From Otatea glauca (lineage: Eukaryota; Streptophyta; Magnoliopsida; Poales; Poaceae): a stretch of DNA of 64,000 bases. The notes below the pieces were generated by a model. It was not told the origin of the DNA. It ran no database searches and saw only the letters and a program-made list of their open reading frames with translations. The position numbers and the translations under genes were made by a program. Positions within the stretch are counted from its first letter, which is position 1. Each line of letters starts with the position of its first letter. The DNA is taken from the NCBI GenBank assembly GCA_036346275.1, contig CM070713.1:53749567-53813566 (forward strand), given 5' to 3'. Shown here piece after piece: positions 45,490 to 58,300 of the stretch.

Positions 45490-45730
45490 GCTATGGGGGG
45501 CGTCGGCGTGGCGGCGTCGGCGATGGGGCGTCGGCGATGGTGCTGCGTCGGCGGCGAGTCGGAGATGGGGCGTCGGCGAGGAGGAGTCGGCGATGCGGGC
45601 GTCGGCAGCGAAGCGGCGTCGGCGGCGAAGTCGGAGATGGGGAGGCGTCGGCGGGGGCGGTCGGAGATGGGGGCGTCGGCAGCGGGGCGGCGTCGGCGAT
45701 GGGGTGGGGTCGTGGGGCGGAGAGCGAATA
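45490..45730. repeat. GC-rich ggcgtcggcgatg minisatellite at the start of the second CACTA gene
   Basis: Irregular repeats of ggcgtcggcga and gtcggagatgggg occupy about 240 bp between the internal promoter and the second gene. On the minus strand they read as Arg/Pro/Asp-rich peptide (PISD, RRRP). Confidence 0.75.
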
Positions 45731-45784
45731 CTAGGGTTTTGAGCGCGTGAGTGGAAGAGTGGAGAATAGCGGATCTGCGAGTGT

Positions 45785-46010
45785 GCATTTTATAGGTCAC
45801 CCATATCACGAGCGGTTCTACATAAGAACCGTCGATATAAAAATATCACAGAGCGGTGCGTAAATAGAACCGTCGTGATATTAATTATCACAGACGGTTC
45901 TATACTATAACCGTGCGAAATAGTTCATATGGCGACGGTTATGTAACAAAACCATCGTGATATTAATTTATCCTGATTGTCCTATATTTGAACCGTGCGT
46001 GATGAAGATT
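45785..46010 (-). promoter_or_regulatory. Internal promoter with subterminal-type repeats and TATA box
   Basis: A block of atcacgagcggttct / agaaccgtcgtgatat motifs, identical in style to those at the two transposon ends, sits between the two genes. A minus-strand TATA box (TATAAAATG, 45787-45794) and an AAAACCCTAG-like leader follow, then the second gene. This suggests the second gene has its own promoter under the same repeat motif as the termini. Confidence 0.65.
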
Positions 46011-46269
46011 TAAACAGACTCATTGCTATGTTAAATCCAAAAGTTTGGCCTTCTTGACATAATGTATACTGTATATGGAATTGTAGATGAAGCAATATCA
46101 GTAAAGGAAAGAAAACTATATTACTTAAATTAGATGCATATATACACAAAGTTGTTTTTAATTTCAAGCATCTCATTAGAAACAACTATATTATCTTCTA
46201 GAGTACACTTGAAATCATAACTCCACTTGCTTATTCTTTTGTATAAAAATTAGCCCTTCATGATGATCG

Positions 46270-49200
46270 ACGCGTGCGTAGCTAGCTTCTTGGGTTGGTC
46301 TTCTGGATTTGTGATGCTCGTTCCGATAGGAGGCAACTCTTCGAATTGATTGTATTCTTCCTCATCTACTACATTCTCTACTCCGACAATCCTCCTTTTT
46401 CCCTGAAGAACTACATATCTCTTCTTATTGGACGGTTCAATTACATAGAATACTTGAACAGCTTGGTTAGCGAGTATGAATGGTTCATCTTGGTATCCGA
46501 AGCGCGTGCGAGGTCAGCGATAGTGACACCGTGCTTGTCAACTTTCACGTCTTTGGAGGTGGACCAGCGACACCTAAATAAGGGATCTTGAATAGTACAT
46601 AGTCAAGCTCCCAAATATCCTCTATGAACCCATAGTAGGAGCTCTCGTTGACCCAACGGTGTTGAGCGCATCTATCGTGCACCGCTGATACAGTTTGTGC
46701 TCTTCATGTCACGATCTCTCGTGTAAAATGTGTACCCATTTAAGTCGTATCCTTTCCATGTTACAAGCGTAAATGTTGGCCCTTTTGCCAACCATGTGGC
46801 GTATCACACGAGAGGTCGGTGATGGGTCGCTCCTTGACCATCTGATAAAGCGAAGGTTATCTTTGTCTCGTGATCCAAGGCTCTTGCCGCGTCGGTTCTC
46901 TTGCGCGGCCGGTGCTTATGCTCGTCGATGTGCGGGGACACTACTGACCATGTGTTGCAAAACCGTGAAATGAGCTTGAGCATAGGAAGCCGGATCGGGC
47001 GTGATTGCTTTCCTTCCGATGGTCCGAAGCCACAGAGTCTCCCCTCATGGCGAGATCGAGGCACACCTATTGGTTCGACTGAGCCATGTAATCGACGAGA
47101 ACTCTCGACTTCTTGGTTGCATAACCTTCGACAATGCTACCCTCGGCGAGATCGATTTACGTCGTAGGACTTGAGAATCCCCATATACCTTCGAATGGGT
47201 ACATGCTACATAGGAACACGGGCCGCATATCTTTATCTCTGTCACAAGGTGAACAACAAGATGGACCATGATATCGAAAAATGACGGAGGAAATACATCT
47301 CAAGATTACATAGAGTCATCACCACCTCGACTGTAGTGCATCTAGTGCTTGGGATCGATTACCTTACGAGCAATTGTGTTAAAGAAATAACACAGCCTCG
47401 TGATTGTCTCCGAACCTTGGTGGCAAAATACTTCTAATTACCACGAGGAGCATTTGTGTCATCGAGACATGACAATCATGGGACTTCATGCCAACTAATT
47501 TCAAATCTTGCATCGAAACAAGTCTCTTCATGTTAGAGGAGTAGCAGGACGGAACTTTCACACCATGCAAGCACCGCACGATTCGATTCTCTCGGCCTTA
47601 GACAAAGTGTAACAAGCGAGTTCGCAATATGTTCGGCTGTATCTGTCTCTTCGGTGCTAACTCGGGTCTTATGCCCATATCGACCAAGTCAAGGCGTGCA
47701 TTGATCATCCTTGATTTGCCTTTAATATTCAATAAGAGACCAATCAAGCTATCACGGACATTCTTCTCCACGTGCATCACGTCGATGCGATGCCGAACTT
47801 CTAGGTGCTCCCAATAAGGTAGGTCCCAAAATATTGATCTCTTCTTCCACATGCTCTTCTCACGGGACCTCGATTTACGCCCCTTTCCAAGCGCAACATC
47901 CAAGTTCTTAACCATATCATGGATATCTATCCCACTTAAAGGCTTTGGAGCTAAACCGTCTTCGTTCGTTCCATCAAATTGTTTTTCATTTTGCGGTATG
48001 GGTGATTCCTCAGAAGGAACCTACGGTGATGCATGTAAGCAGTTTTGCGTGAGTGATTGACCACACACTCTCGGTATTGTCTAGCGGTGAGTGCGAGGCT
48101 TTGATCCCTTTTGTACTACGGCACGATAGGTTACCAAGGGCGGGGTAATCATTTATGGTGCAGAACAAAAGCGGTGCAAAGTGAAGTTCTCTCGTTTGTA
48201 CACATCCCATACATGCCGGGAACCCATAGTGTTTCGGATCTTCCACCAATGGTGCTAGGTACACATCAATATTGTTCCCAGGTTGTTTCGGTCCTTGGAT
48301 AAATCTGAGACAACAAAATGTACTTCCGCTTCATACATAACCAAGGAGGAAGGTTGTAGATCAGAGATTCACGGGCCAAGTGCTATCTGGCTACTCATGT
48401 TACGAAAGGATTCATTCCATCTGTACTCAATCCAAACCTTATATTCCTCGGATCCTCACGAATTCTTGAAACCTCCTATCGATGTTTCTCATTGGATGGA
48501 ATCGGAGGTGCCTTAGCATTCCATCGTTCTTACGCTCCTCAGAGTGCCAGCGCAGCAGATTTTGCCTCATTTGGGTTCGCAAACAAGCGCTTCAAGCGAG
48601 GAATTATAGGCGGATACCATGCCACCTTAGCGGAAGTCCTTTCATCACAGGTGCCCTCACTTTGTCATCATCAGAATGACTCTTACGCTTGTCTAGGGAT
48701 CGTTGCACACAGGACATATGTGCAAGTTCGCGTACTCTTGGCGTCTGAGGATCGATCGTTCGGACATGCATGTATTCTTTCTACATCCATTCCCAAGGGA
48801 CAAAGAACCTTCTTAGCTTTGTAGGTGGTTGTCGACAACTCGTTTCCCTCGGGAAGCATGTCCGTCAATAAGCGTAATGACCTTTGTGAAACTCTTATCG
48901 GACCAACCGTTGCTTGCTTTCAATTTCAATAGTTCAAGCACGGATGACAACCTTGTGTATTCGACTTGCGACTGTGAACAAAGGTTTCTCCGAGTCCTCC
49001 ATCAAGACCCGAATTTACCATATTCTTTATCATCACGGTTGCCTTCTACATCACGCGACATCGATTGATTATCTTCACGCAATCTATCCTCATCGGAACC
49101 ACAATCGATATGACCATCCGACATATCATTGACCGTCGACCATGTTAATACACCTTCTGTATCTCCTGCTCTTCACCGTGGTGGTCCAACATGTATACCC

Positions 49201-49391
49201 GCTTTGAAACCCCTCATAATCAAGTGTGCTTCGATCTGCGCAAAGTTTGAAACATCTTGATTCTCACGATCAATGCGGACAAGACATAAAGCGCCCCCTT
49301 ATTAAACATATCCTCTTCTGGCTCTTCTAAAAGCGGAGATGCCATTCATGTACTCGGCACTCACACGGTTCTTAGTGTACATCCATCTTGG
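46270..49391 (-). pseudogene. TNP2-type CACTA transposase (Transposase_21, DUF4218, DUF4216), frameshifted
   Basis: Pieces in order on the minus strand: RWMYTKNRVSAEYMNG at 49391, the usual TNP2 start; an N-terminal part with FTKVITLLTDMLPEGNELS (about 48900-48830); LLFCTINDYPALGNLS (about 48160-48120); IFWDLPYWEHLEVRH and RIDVMHVEKNV (about 47835-47750), the Transposase_21 core; KLVGMKSHDCHVSMTQ (about 47495-47450) and MVHLVVHLVTEIKICGP (47269), DUF4218; PRSRHEGRLCGFGPSEGK (47060); and FRCRWSTSKDVKVDKHG (about 46580-46530), DUF4216. TNP2 is the DDE enzyme that cuts CACTA ends. At least six frame changes separate the blocks. Confidence 0.88.
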
Positions 49392-49689
49392 TCCATCTCG
49401 CCAAGCAATACAACATTTAGTGTTAATGCAATTAAAACCCATTACTACCCTTACAAAGAAAGAACACATGAATATTTACAAGCTAAATCTAAAAATCATC
49501 AAATTCCATTCTTAATAAGGTAGATCTTGAATATCGCAATTAGACACCGTTACTAACCTAAGATCACCAAAATCAAATGGATCCTCAATCACCTTTGAAA
49601 TCAACGGTCTTCTTTTACCCAATCGCCTCACGGCGTATGACCAAATGAAAATAGATCCGAAACCTAAAAATGCACCAAGTGGCTCGGGC

Positions 49690-50040
49690 CTCTGTATTTT
49701 ATATACCGATAGAAATCTCGAGCGGTTTTATAGAAAACCGTCAATGATAAGCGTAGAAATGCGAGCGGTTTTATAATAAAACCGTGCGTGATATATAATG
49801 ACGGTTTTATTACAAAACCGTGCAGGATAATATGTGATATTACAGACGGTTTTATGAAAGAACCGTCATGATATATTCGAGCGGTTTTTAATTAAACCCG
49901 TCGTGACATGGATGTATATCGCGGCGGTTTTTGTAGAGTACCGTGCGTGATAATTTCATTGACGGTTAAAGTATAAAACCGTCGGTGATATTATTTGTCA
50001 GAGCGGTTCCTCGAACAAATCATCTTTGGCGTCTAATATA
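49690..50040. repeat. Right subterminal repeats and transposase promoter of the CACTA element
   Basis: Alternating gagcggttttat / aaaaccgtgcgtgata motifs run up to the right terminus. On the minus strand a TATA box (TATATAAAAT, about 49696-49705) lies at the inner edge, about 310 bp upstream of the transposase start, so the terminal repeats also form its upstream promoter. Confidence 0.75.
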
Positions 50041-50104
50041 CCCCTTTCTGTAGTAGTGTAATCACATGGAGGTTCCTGTTCATCAGAACGGGGTCTCACA
50101 GCAG

Positions 50105-50116
50105 TGGTATCAGAGC
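50105..50116 (+). promoter_or_regulatory. Primer-binding site of the long-LTR element
   Basis: TGGTATCAGAGC lies 4 bp after the end of LTR 1, an exact match to the initiator Met-tRNA priming site. Confidence 0.9.
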
Positions 50117-53100
50117 TATGCTGACTGCAGGGTAAACCCTAGATAGAATGGTCGTTAGCATTGGAATAAGCAAATTCAAAATCTTATTCTCAAAAGCTAT
50201 TGTATTTGCAAAATATAGGCTTTGCTATTCTCTCCTTATTCTTAAGTTCTTATCCTTACCACTACTTTCATTTTGATTTGTAAACAAATTCTTCTCTTTT
50301 CTTGAAGATAGTTTGTCTTTGCTATTTGCTTCTAAAGACGTACAAGATATGTCGCTATCTTGCTTGCAAATGAAGACTACAAGGTTGACGCCAACAATCT
50401 CATGGGAGCCGACAACGCTTCACTAATCTCGACAAAGTAGAAGCAAAGCTCGAAGAACCTAGTGCATGAAGAGACGACTTCACCTAACAGTAAAATGCGA
50501 AAGATTCGAAGGTATTAGGATTCACCTTAAGATAGGAACCCTTACGCATAGTATATTATTCTGCTCTAGTTATATATAAAGCATTTTATCTGGTATTTAT
50601 ATCCGCTACTTGAAAGTTGGTTTTTATTCTGTTTGTCAGGACTGATTTATGTGTGAGCTTAACCTCTAGGTTAAAGTTTCATAATAAGTTGTCCTTATGT
50701 ATGCATATGGAAAATTCAAACCATAGGATAAATAGGAAATCATAAAATATCTTATCTCTTCTTTCTGTGAAGTTTTATGCAAGCTTATCCTTTCCTTCCA
50801 TAGAACTTCTCATCCGTAGAACTTCTCATCTGTGTAATCTTTTGGTCACTAACTCTTCTCACAAAAATGACCTCATCAAGATTAGTAATATAGTCTCTAT
50901 TACTACTTCTAACCTCTTGAGACCACATCCTCCATGAATAAACCAAAGCCAAGATGCAATTAATTGCCAACTTACGTAAGCTGTTTTAGGCTAGTTAAAA
51001 CCTAATTGTTCCCAAAGATAGCTCTTGACTATGCTTTAAAGGTTTAACTCGTTACCTTGCCCAGATTATATACCATGAATCTAAGCTAGAACTAGAAAAG
51101 TTCTATACTTCTGAATGGAAACCTTAGAATGGTCACTAAAATGGAACTAGAACCCGAGAAGTTCTATGCTTCTAAATAGAAACCTTGGGATGGTTGTCAA
51201 AAGGGAAAACTGGAAAAAAAATTGAAAATCCTATTTTCTAATAGGAATATAAAAAGAGCAACATTTGTTGTAGATATACTCTTTTCCCATTTGTGAGATT
51301 TAGTTTCCTTATCTGTATACTCTCTCCTATTATTGGGTATCTCATATACTCAATTCCCCTCCGTAGAACTTTCCTTGTTCACTTCTAGTTATTCTTTCTA
51401 GAAGGAGTTCTCTCTTTATGCTTAATAAAAACCACTCCCTAATCTTTTGAAAATAAATCTGTTAGCAAGTTGACAACGTCGTGATGTCTACATCGACAAT
51501 TTCGAGAAGATGGAGGTAATAAAGAACCACAACCTCTCTGACTTCATAGAAGTCCTAGAATATTGACAACAGCAAGTGGTACAAACGTTAAAAGAAACTC
51601 GCCACCAAATAGTCTACTTTGAAAGACAGTATTATCTAAAGTACATATTATTCTAAGTAAACCTCTTGAACATAAATATGTATGCTTAAACCAGTAAAAG
51701 AAAAACCTTAGGTACCCCTCCCATATACTAAGTTGAATGCGTATATAATTTTATGGTGCTATTGAAATTTTGTTGCAAAACTTTTGTATTGCTTTCGGGT
51801 TACTCTCGTAAATGTTAAACCACTAGGTTGAAATTTACGATGTGCCAACCTTTATTTAATAAGAAAATCTAATTAAGAAAATTTTAAGGAACGAAAAGTT
51901 GCCTTATGAACTAATAACTACCTAGTAACCAAGCTTGAAACGATGTTTTAATGAATGAGACATTGCCTTATAAACTAGCCAGCAATTACCTAGCCCATAT
52001 ATAGGCTATTCTTAAAATAATATTTTAAGGAACGAAAAATTGCCTTGTAACCCACCAAAATTGCATCTAAGTAACCTTATCCTAATAAATCTTGTTGCAG
52101 GATGCCTGCGACAGAATCCATTAATACATCCACTAGAAGTAATGAATTATAAAATTTTCAACCATTATAATCGACCTTCGACTCTCCCCAAATAATTGTA
52201 ATTGAGATGAATCCTTTCAGTCATCTCAAACGTTTTAACAAACTAAGTACTTCTCTATAAATTAGCTTATTTTTGCTAATGATTCTTAGTATAAATTGCT
52301 AACACTCCTCATCTACTTCGTGAAACCCAACCAAGAAAAACGAATGCCAGAATCCCCAACCTTAGCACAAGTACTCGCCGTAATCAAACAAAATCACTAG
52401 ACACATACTTTTCTTCTCCACGATAGCAAGCAGCCAGCTTTTTGTTAAAACCAAACATCTAGTGCGATTCATTGCACCGATCACGTAGCTTCACTGCACA
52501 CAGCAAAGGGATCAATTCGATACTGCACCTTTTCACCTAGTCTTTTCCTTCTCCTCTCCTTTGTCTTTCTTTCGAACAAGCCAGGTACAGAGTAGAGCGC
52601 AATTTTTCTTTGCGTTCGCATTTGATGCCTGCTTCGGTGGCTTGTTCCCACTGCCTGATGGTCACCACGGTAGGGCGCACCGCCTCCCTCACTCCGCCGT
52701 GGCAGGCCAACACAATGCCCAACTCACTATGCCAGTAATGATAATGAGACAGCCGCTATACTCTTGTCTCTGTCTTAGTTGTGTTCTGCGCCATCAAATT
52801 TCCAATGTCATCACTTGACCGGCTACCAAAACTTTCGCCGTTCAAACCCCGTCTGTACTGCCTTAAGCACCTATATATAGGTCACTTTACACCTCAATTG
52901 GAAAATTGTATCACTCCCCGTTACCACCATCTTTGCACAAGTGCACCTAGTTCAACCCTGTCATTCACTATCACCGCACATACATTCAGTCATTAAGCTT
53001 TCCCTGTTTCTTTGGTCAATCAAACCGTGGAAACAGCACTTGTTGCATAGACCCGTTGCAACTTGGCCACCTTTACTTGCACCTGTTCGCATCTTGTAGA

Positions 53101-54319
53101 AACATTTTCATTCCTTTTTAAATACTTAACCATAGTTCTCTTGGTTTACCCTTCTTTTCTACAAACACCACAAACTTCTGTGTTGGCAAGGATCGTGCTC
53201 GGCCGACCATTGCTTTTACGATGACCTCAAACGTTTTAGCGTTTTTCCTGTCCTGCATCTTGTAGAAAGCGTGCTCCACAAATCTGCATGTAAGATGAAA
53301 AACTAGCTGTCAGATGAACTTGGAACTAGTTGCTGTCCTAGTCGTTCTTCCTTTAAATCTGACTTGTCATCTTCGAGTGATGATTCCTTTCAAACTCTGT
53401 TGTGCCTCATGTTCGTTTCAAAAGCGAATATCCCATTCTTCTGAATCTTCATCAAGCTTTGAAAAATGACCATATCTCGTAGAAGACTCGGTCAAAATTA
53501 TGACTCCAAGAGTAAAAGAAATAAAATCCGAAGCAGTTTACTCGAAAAATCAATTAAAGAAATGATGCTTGAACAAAGATACTTGTTCTAAAAAGAATTC
53601 TACTCAACTCCATGTTGAATTTCAATCGTCATTTGTCATCCCTCCAACAACACCAATGAGCACTATCATTACTTAAAACCGGAAAGCCAAAATTTCTTAA
53701 TTTTGATGTAGTAAGCGTAGGCGATATCCCAACCGTTGCCTAAAGAAGAAACAAAATCTATTTCGTTCTCAACCCAGGAGATATACAACAACCGTAAAAC
53801 CGACCTTAAGAATTTGAAGATCAACGATTCCTTAAACATGCATCTACACCAACTCAAGACATCAAACATAACATATACGACTCAATGTCGGATACATCCC
53901 TTATAAATCGGTTTCTATTAGAAGTTAGATTAATTTGAAATTATCTTGTCTCTTTAGATCTACTTGGAGTCAACCAAAAGTTCATATAGGAACTATTCTT
54001 AAAGTAATGATTTGATAAGTGAAATGTTGCCTATCAAATCTTACTAAACTCTCATCAAAATATGTCTTAACTTAGTCTATCCAAATGGCGGTAAAAGGGT
54101 CAAGTGATAACCTTTCAATTTTCGTCTTTAACCATTACGATAAGTCCTCCATCATTACGTAATCAATGAAAAATTAACACCTCGGTTTATTGTCTCCTAC
54201 TTATGTTTCTAAAAGTCAGCTCAAACCAAATTTTTTCGCAACTAACCTCATCAATCCCAGTTACCCACAGCACTTATTCACGAAAGAGACTTATGACCTA
54301 CCAGATGCGGTATTGGATA

Positions 54320-54320
<1 letters not shown>

Positions 54321-54357
<37 letters not shown>
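54321..54357. repeat. (AT)n microsatellite in the internal region
   Basis: About 18 AT units here against about 8 at the same site in the first copy (34786-34802), a length change since the copies separated. Confidence 0.85.
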
Positions 54358-54360
<3 letters not shown>

Positions 54361-55320
54361 AACCTATCAAAATTCAAAGTTAATTCCAAGGTCAACCCTT
54401 TGACCCTAGTCGCCTCCTGATCATTTGTTTTATAACATTAATAAACAAACTTGCTATTGTTTCGAATAAGATGGATAACGTCATCTACATTAACCAAGAA
54501 GAAATTGAACACTTCGCCAACATCTGGCCAAGTAGAGTTCTTCATCTCGTCAAGGAAGACATCAGTGATTTCCAAGCCATCTTAAGGACCTAGGAAACGT
54601 AAAGTGCCTGAACAACCCCTGCCTCGACGTCAGGCTTTGAATGTAAAGATCTTCCTTATGTAATTACACGGCACTTAATGTAATATTGAGTCGCCCTTTA
54701 TGTAGTTAATTCCTGCAATCAACCCTTTTGACTCTGTGCAATATATTCCTTCATAATTGCCAAACAAAGAAAATCAAAACCCTATGTTTACCAAGATGAC
54801 CAAACGAATTAAATCATCAGGATCATATTATAATCCTCCTACCTCATCCCAAATTGTTGAATTATCTTACCTTGTTTTCAATCTAAAGACAACTTTGAAT
54901 GACATTCATTCTCAGCTAATCTCGTCAACTAATGTTGACTATACAGATTAACCGTTGTATTCAAATATCGTTTCTTGATGATAACATTCAATTCATTCCA
55001 AATGAATTTAATGACAATACATCTATTCTTTCACCGCAAGTATCCTAAGCATGCTAAGTGCTATTCTCTAAATTTGATCATCCTTATTAATAATCCTAGG
55101 ATGTTCGGTCAAAAGAGATATATAGTAATATCCCTTATCTGCTTATATAAAGCTCAAATAGAAACCTTCCCTATTCTTAGATTATCAACAGGGAATTACA
55201 AGAAGTTCCCATAAAGCAACGACAACGAAGACAAAGTGAAAATAGAACGACAAGGTCACCTGAGAGAAAGAAATTCTCTTAACCTACCTAGTCCTTGCAA
55301 ATCTCGGGGACGAGATTTCT

Positions 55321-55335
55321 GTAAGGGGGTAGATT
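55321..55335 (+). promoter_or_regulatory. Polypurine tract of the long-LTR element
   Basis: gtaagggggtagatt abuts LTR 2, preceded by cggggacgagatttct. The first copy (35771-35787) has two more Gs. Position and sequence are typical of gypsy-type elements. Confidence 0.8.
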
Positions 55336-58300
55336 TGTAACATCCCGAAAAATAAAATAATATAAAAATAAATATTTTAAATTTGAAAATTTTTATTTAT
55401 GAGCTTTATTGGATTTGTTGGATCTTATCTGAATTTCCTTGGATTTATGCTTTGTATGAAAAATCCAACAAATGAAATTAAAGAATGGAAATGGTAAAAA
55501 GGTAAAATGGTAAGAAGATAAAAGGTAAAAGTAAAATCTTGAAAATTTTATATATTTAAAATCATTTTAGCTGGTACATGAATTTTTAATGCATAGCATA
55601 GTGAATAAAAAGTTGAAAAGACATCCCTTTGACCTCCAAATAGTGCAAGGACAGATTTATTATAAAATTTTCGAAAATCATCTACACATGGAAAATTTAC
55701 CATGATTCTCAAAATACAGTATTTACCTCTGGTAAAATTTGTAGAAATTTATCATGTCATCTAAGCCGTTTAAGAATTCAAAAACTGAGGCATTGGAAAT
55801 CTGTAAATCAGAATGTCAGAATTTATATAAAATACATATACAATATTTTAACTTGAAATTTTAATGGGAGAATAAATATGTTAAATATAACTCATATAAA
55901 ATTTTTTAAAAATAATTAATACCATTTGGACCTTTAATTAAATCAAAATCCGAAATCAAAATTCTGAGCAGTGCAAAGTGTCAGAATCTTAATTAATTAA
56001 CCATGTGGTATTTTGACCCTAAAATTTTACTGGAAGCTAAGCACTCCCAGTAGACCATGGTAAAAAAGTTTCGCAATTTTTCAACTCAGTTGAATGGCCA
56101 TTTCGAAGCCCAGACTGAAGCCATCACGTTCCTGTTCTTTGGGGACACCTTGCTCAGTCCAAAAGCTTCACTTGAAGGCAGCCAAGCCAGAGCTTCCACG
56201 CCAAAGCTAGTCAATTAAGTCCTTCCCACACCAAAGCTCTGGCTTTCATCCATTCCTTCACATGAGCCTAGCCCATTCCAGTGAAGTGAGCAAGCAAAGA
56301 GAACAAGGTCAAGCAATTCCATCAGTTGAGCCATGACATCGTAAGCCAAAAGAGGAAGCGCAAGTGAGGAGCTCGGTTACTGCATCCTCTTGCACGCCTT
56401 CCAGGAACCTCGCAGCCTGGTCATCTCCTCAGCGCTGCCGAGTTCAGCTCTTCCCTGCCATTGCCGCCGCAAGCAAGAAGGAAGGGGAGAAAGCCGATCA
56501 AGCAAAATCGCTCTTCTTGCCTGTAGCACCGCCGCGCCCCATTTCTTCTTCCTCGGCTCAGGCTCACGGTGGCGGCCCAACTCGTCACTTCTCCGAACAA
56601 ACCGACCCCCAAAATGGTACTCCCTAGCCTCACTGATGCTCACCCCGTTACCCATTCGAGCTAAAACTCACTGCTTCTTCTTCCCGTGAGTCGCCCTTCC
56701 TCCGCTTGCCGCCCACGGTGGCAGCCCACTCCGACCATTGCCGGAAGTGATCGACTCCACCATCGAATGCGCGATGGTCCACTGAAGCTCATGGTGCCCT
56801 CGCCTTCGCCGGAGCTTCGCCGGAACGCCGTCGCCGCCGTGCCCCAGCGCCTCCTCTGCCCTGTCTCGCTGACCCCCGGGCCCCAGTCGTCAGTGCCACG
56901 AGAAGAACCCAGTCAAACTGGTAAAATACGCCACCTCTATATAGAAAGCGTATTTTCAAATTCTTCCTGATTTAGTATACCCGAAATAATTCAATCATTT
57001 GTAACTTTTGCATTATAACTCCAAAATTGGTGAAATGAATTTATATATTCATGTAAAATCAGTTACCATCAGAATATGCAATAATATTTTAAAAATCTTC
57101 ACTGGGTGAATTTGAAATTCAAATTCAAGCAAAAGGGCTCAATATGTGCTACATATTAAAATGTTGTAGACAAACTTAGAATTTAATGAAAACAATTTTA
57201 TTAGAATCCTTATACATCCAGGAACTCAAATATATAAAAATATTTTTGTTTTACCTTTGTTTAAATTATTTCCCATTAAAGGTTATTCTCAATGGAATAA
57301 ATAATCAAAAATGAATAATTGTATAAAAGAAATTCTAAAATAAATAAAATTTATTTCTAAGAACTTGTATGTCAGTAGCCTACTTTAATATGCTGAAATA
57401 ATTAAGGTATGAACTTGATTTAGACTTGTATATGAATAATAAATGGTTTAATGGAAAATATGTATGTATATATGTAAGTGCATATAGTAATCAGTAACGA
57501 TATATATATATATACATGTGAAAAGTGTCTAATAGCTACACAAGAATATGAATAGCTATCGGAATGAGTAAATTGTCACTATAGAATTGTTTCTAATGAA
57601 ATATCACATATACACAAATTTATATCGTATCTAGAGCATAAGCATTTTATATGTAGAAAAATGTATACATATACGTTAATAAAAACACGGTCATGATAAA
57701 TAAACTAAATTCGAAATATCTAATGTGATCAAACTAAATGATTCAACAAGAATCATTATAACAAAGTTATAAATAACACTTAACCAAATAATTGAATTTC
57801 CAATGCTTGTATAATCCAAATAGTCATAACCTTATCAAACTAGCTTCAAATTTGACAAAACCAAATCCTATAACTTTGAAAGATAATGCCCTTGCTGATT
57901 ATGCAAAAATATCTTATGATTGTGCTAATCGAATTAAGTCCTTGTTAGGCCCTAATGATCACTTATATGGGAACTATCTCGAATAGAAGCCAAATGTCAC
58001 GAATTAGTTTTAAAACAATTCGAGGTCATCCCTGTTAGTACCTAAAAAATAGGTAGATTATCTTATAAGGTGCGATCATAAACTTAAAATGAAAACCGAG
58101 TTGTTTGATATCACCTTTGTAGTTGTTTATACTTTTTGAGCAGCATATAAAATAACTCCTCTAAGTGTAAAACTTTATGAAAATAGCGTAGAGATACTCT
58201 ATAAAGTGCATGCTACTATGTTCTGAAGAAAGAATATTATTTCGTTAAGGTTTGTATATAAAGAGTCTAGTAACATAACCTAAATGTTATGTTTTCTAAA

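Larger units (their letters stand above)
41222..50058 (-). mobile_element. Complete two-gene CACTA (En/Spm) transposon, 8.8 kb
   Basis: The ends are CACTACTAGAGAAAAGC and (inverted) CACTACTACAGAAAGGGG, with the 3-bp duplication taa at 41219-41221 and 50059-50061. The empty site cagtaatcacatgg is intact in LTR 2 at 60800. Both ends and an internal block carry acggtt/aaccgt subterminal motifs. The genes lie on the minus strand: a TNP2-type transposase (49391 to about 46270), then a second gene with a Ulp1-type C-terminus (about 45480 to 41876). Both are broken by frame changes, so the element is probably inactive unless those are sequence errors. Confidence 0.93.
35788..50100 (+). repeat. Long LTR 1 (5473 bp without the nested CACTA)
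   Basis: It starts TGTAACATCTCGAAAAAT and ends cggggtctcaca, followed by the primer-binding site. Compared with LTR 2 it lacks 35 bp (corresponding to about 55606-55640) and a ~34-bp GC-rich piece near 56815-56870; otherwise the two are closely matched. The middle holds a GC-rich promoter-like block (36530-37310) followed by AT-rich sequence. The CACTA at 41222-50058 interrupts it 42 bp from its end. Confidence 0.9.
50101..55335 (+). mobile_element. Complete but coding-free internal region
   Basis: 5235 bp between primer-binding site and purine tract. The longest frame is 85 codons and none carries a CCHC box, protease, reverse transcriptase, RNase H or integrase motif. Base composition is AT-rich throughout, with a short GC-richer part at 52540-52720 that encodes nothing recognisable. 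A pure (AT)n tract is at 54321-54357. The region still holds both priming signals, so it could be copied by another element's proteins. Confidence 0.8.

Noticed and set aside
45453..45809. Arg/Pro-rich 118-codon frame as an independent gene
   Set aside because: It is the minisatellite leader of the second CACTA gene; the TATA box at 45787-45794 falls inside it, so its upstream part is not transcribed as coding sequence.
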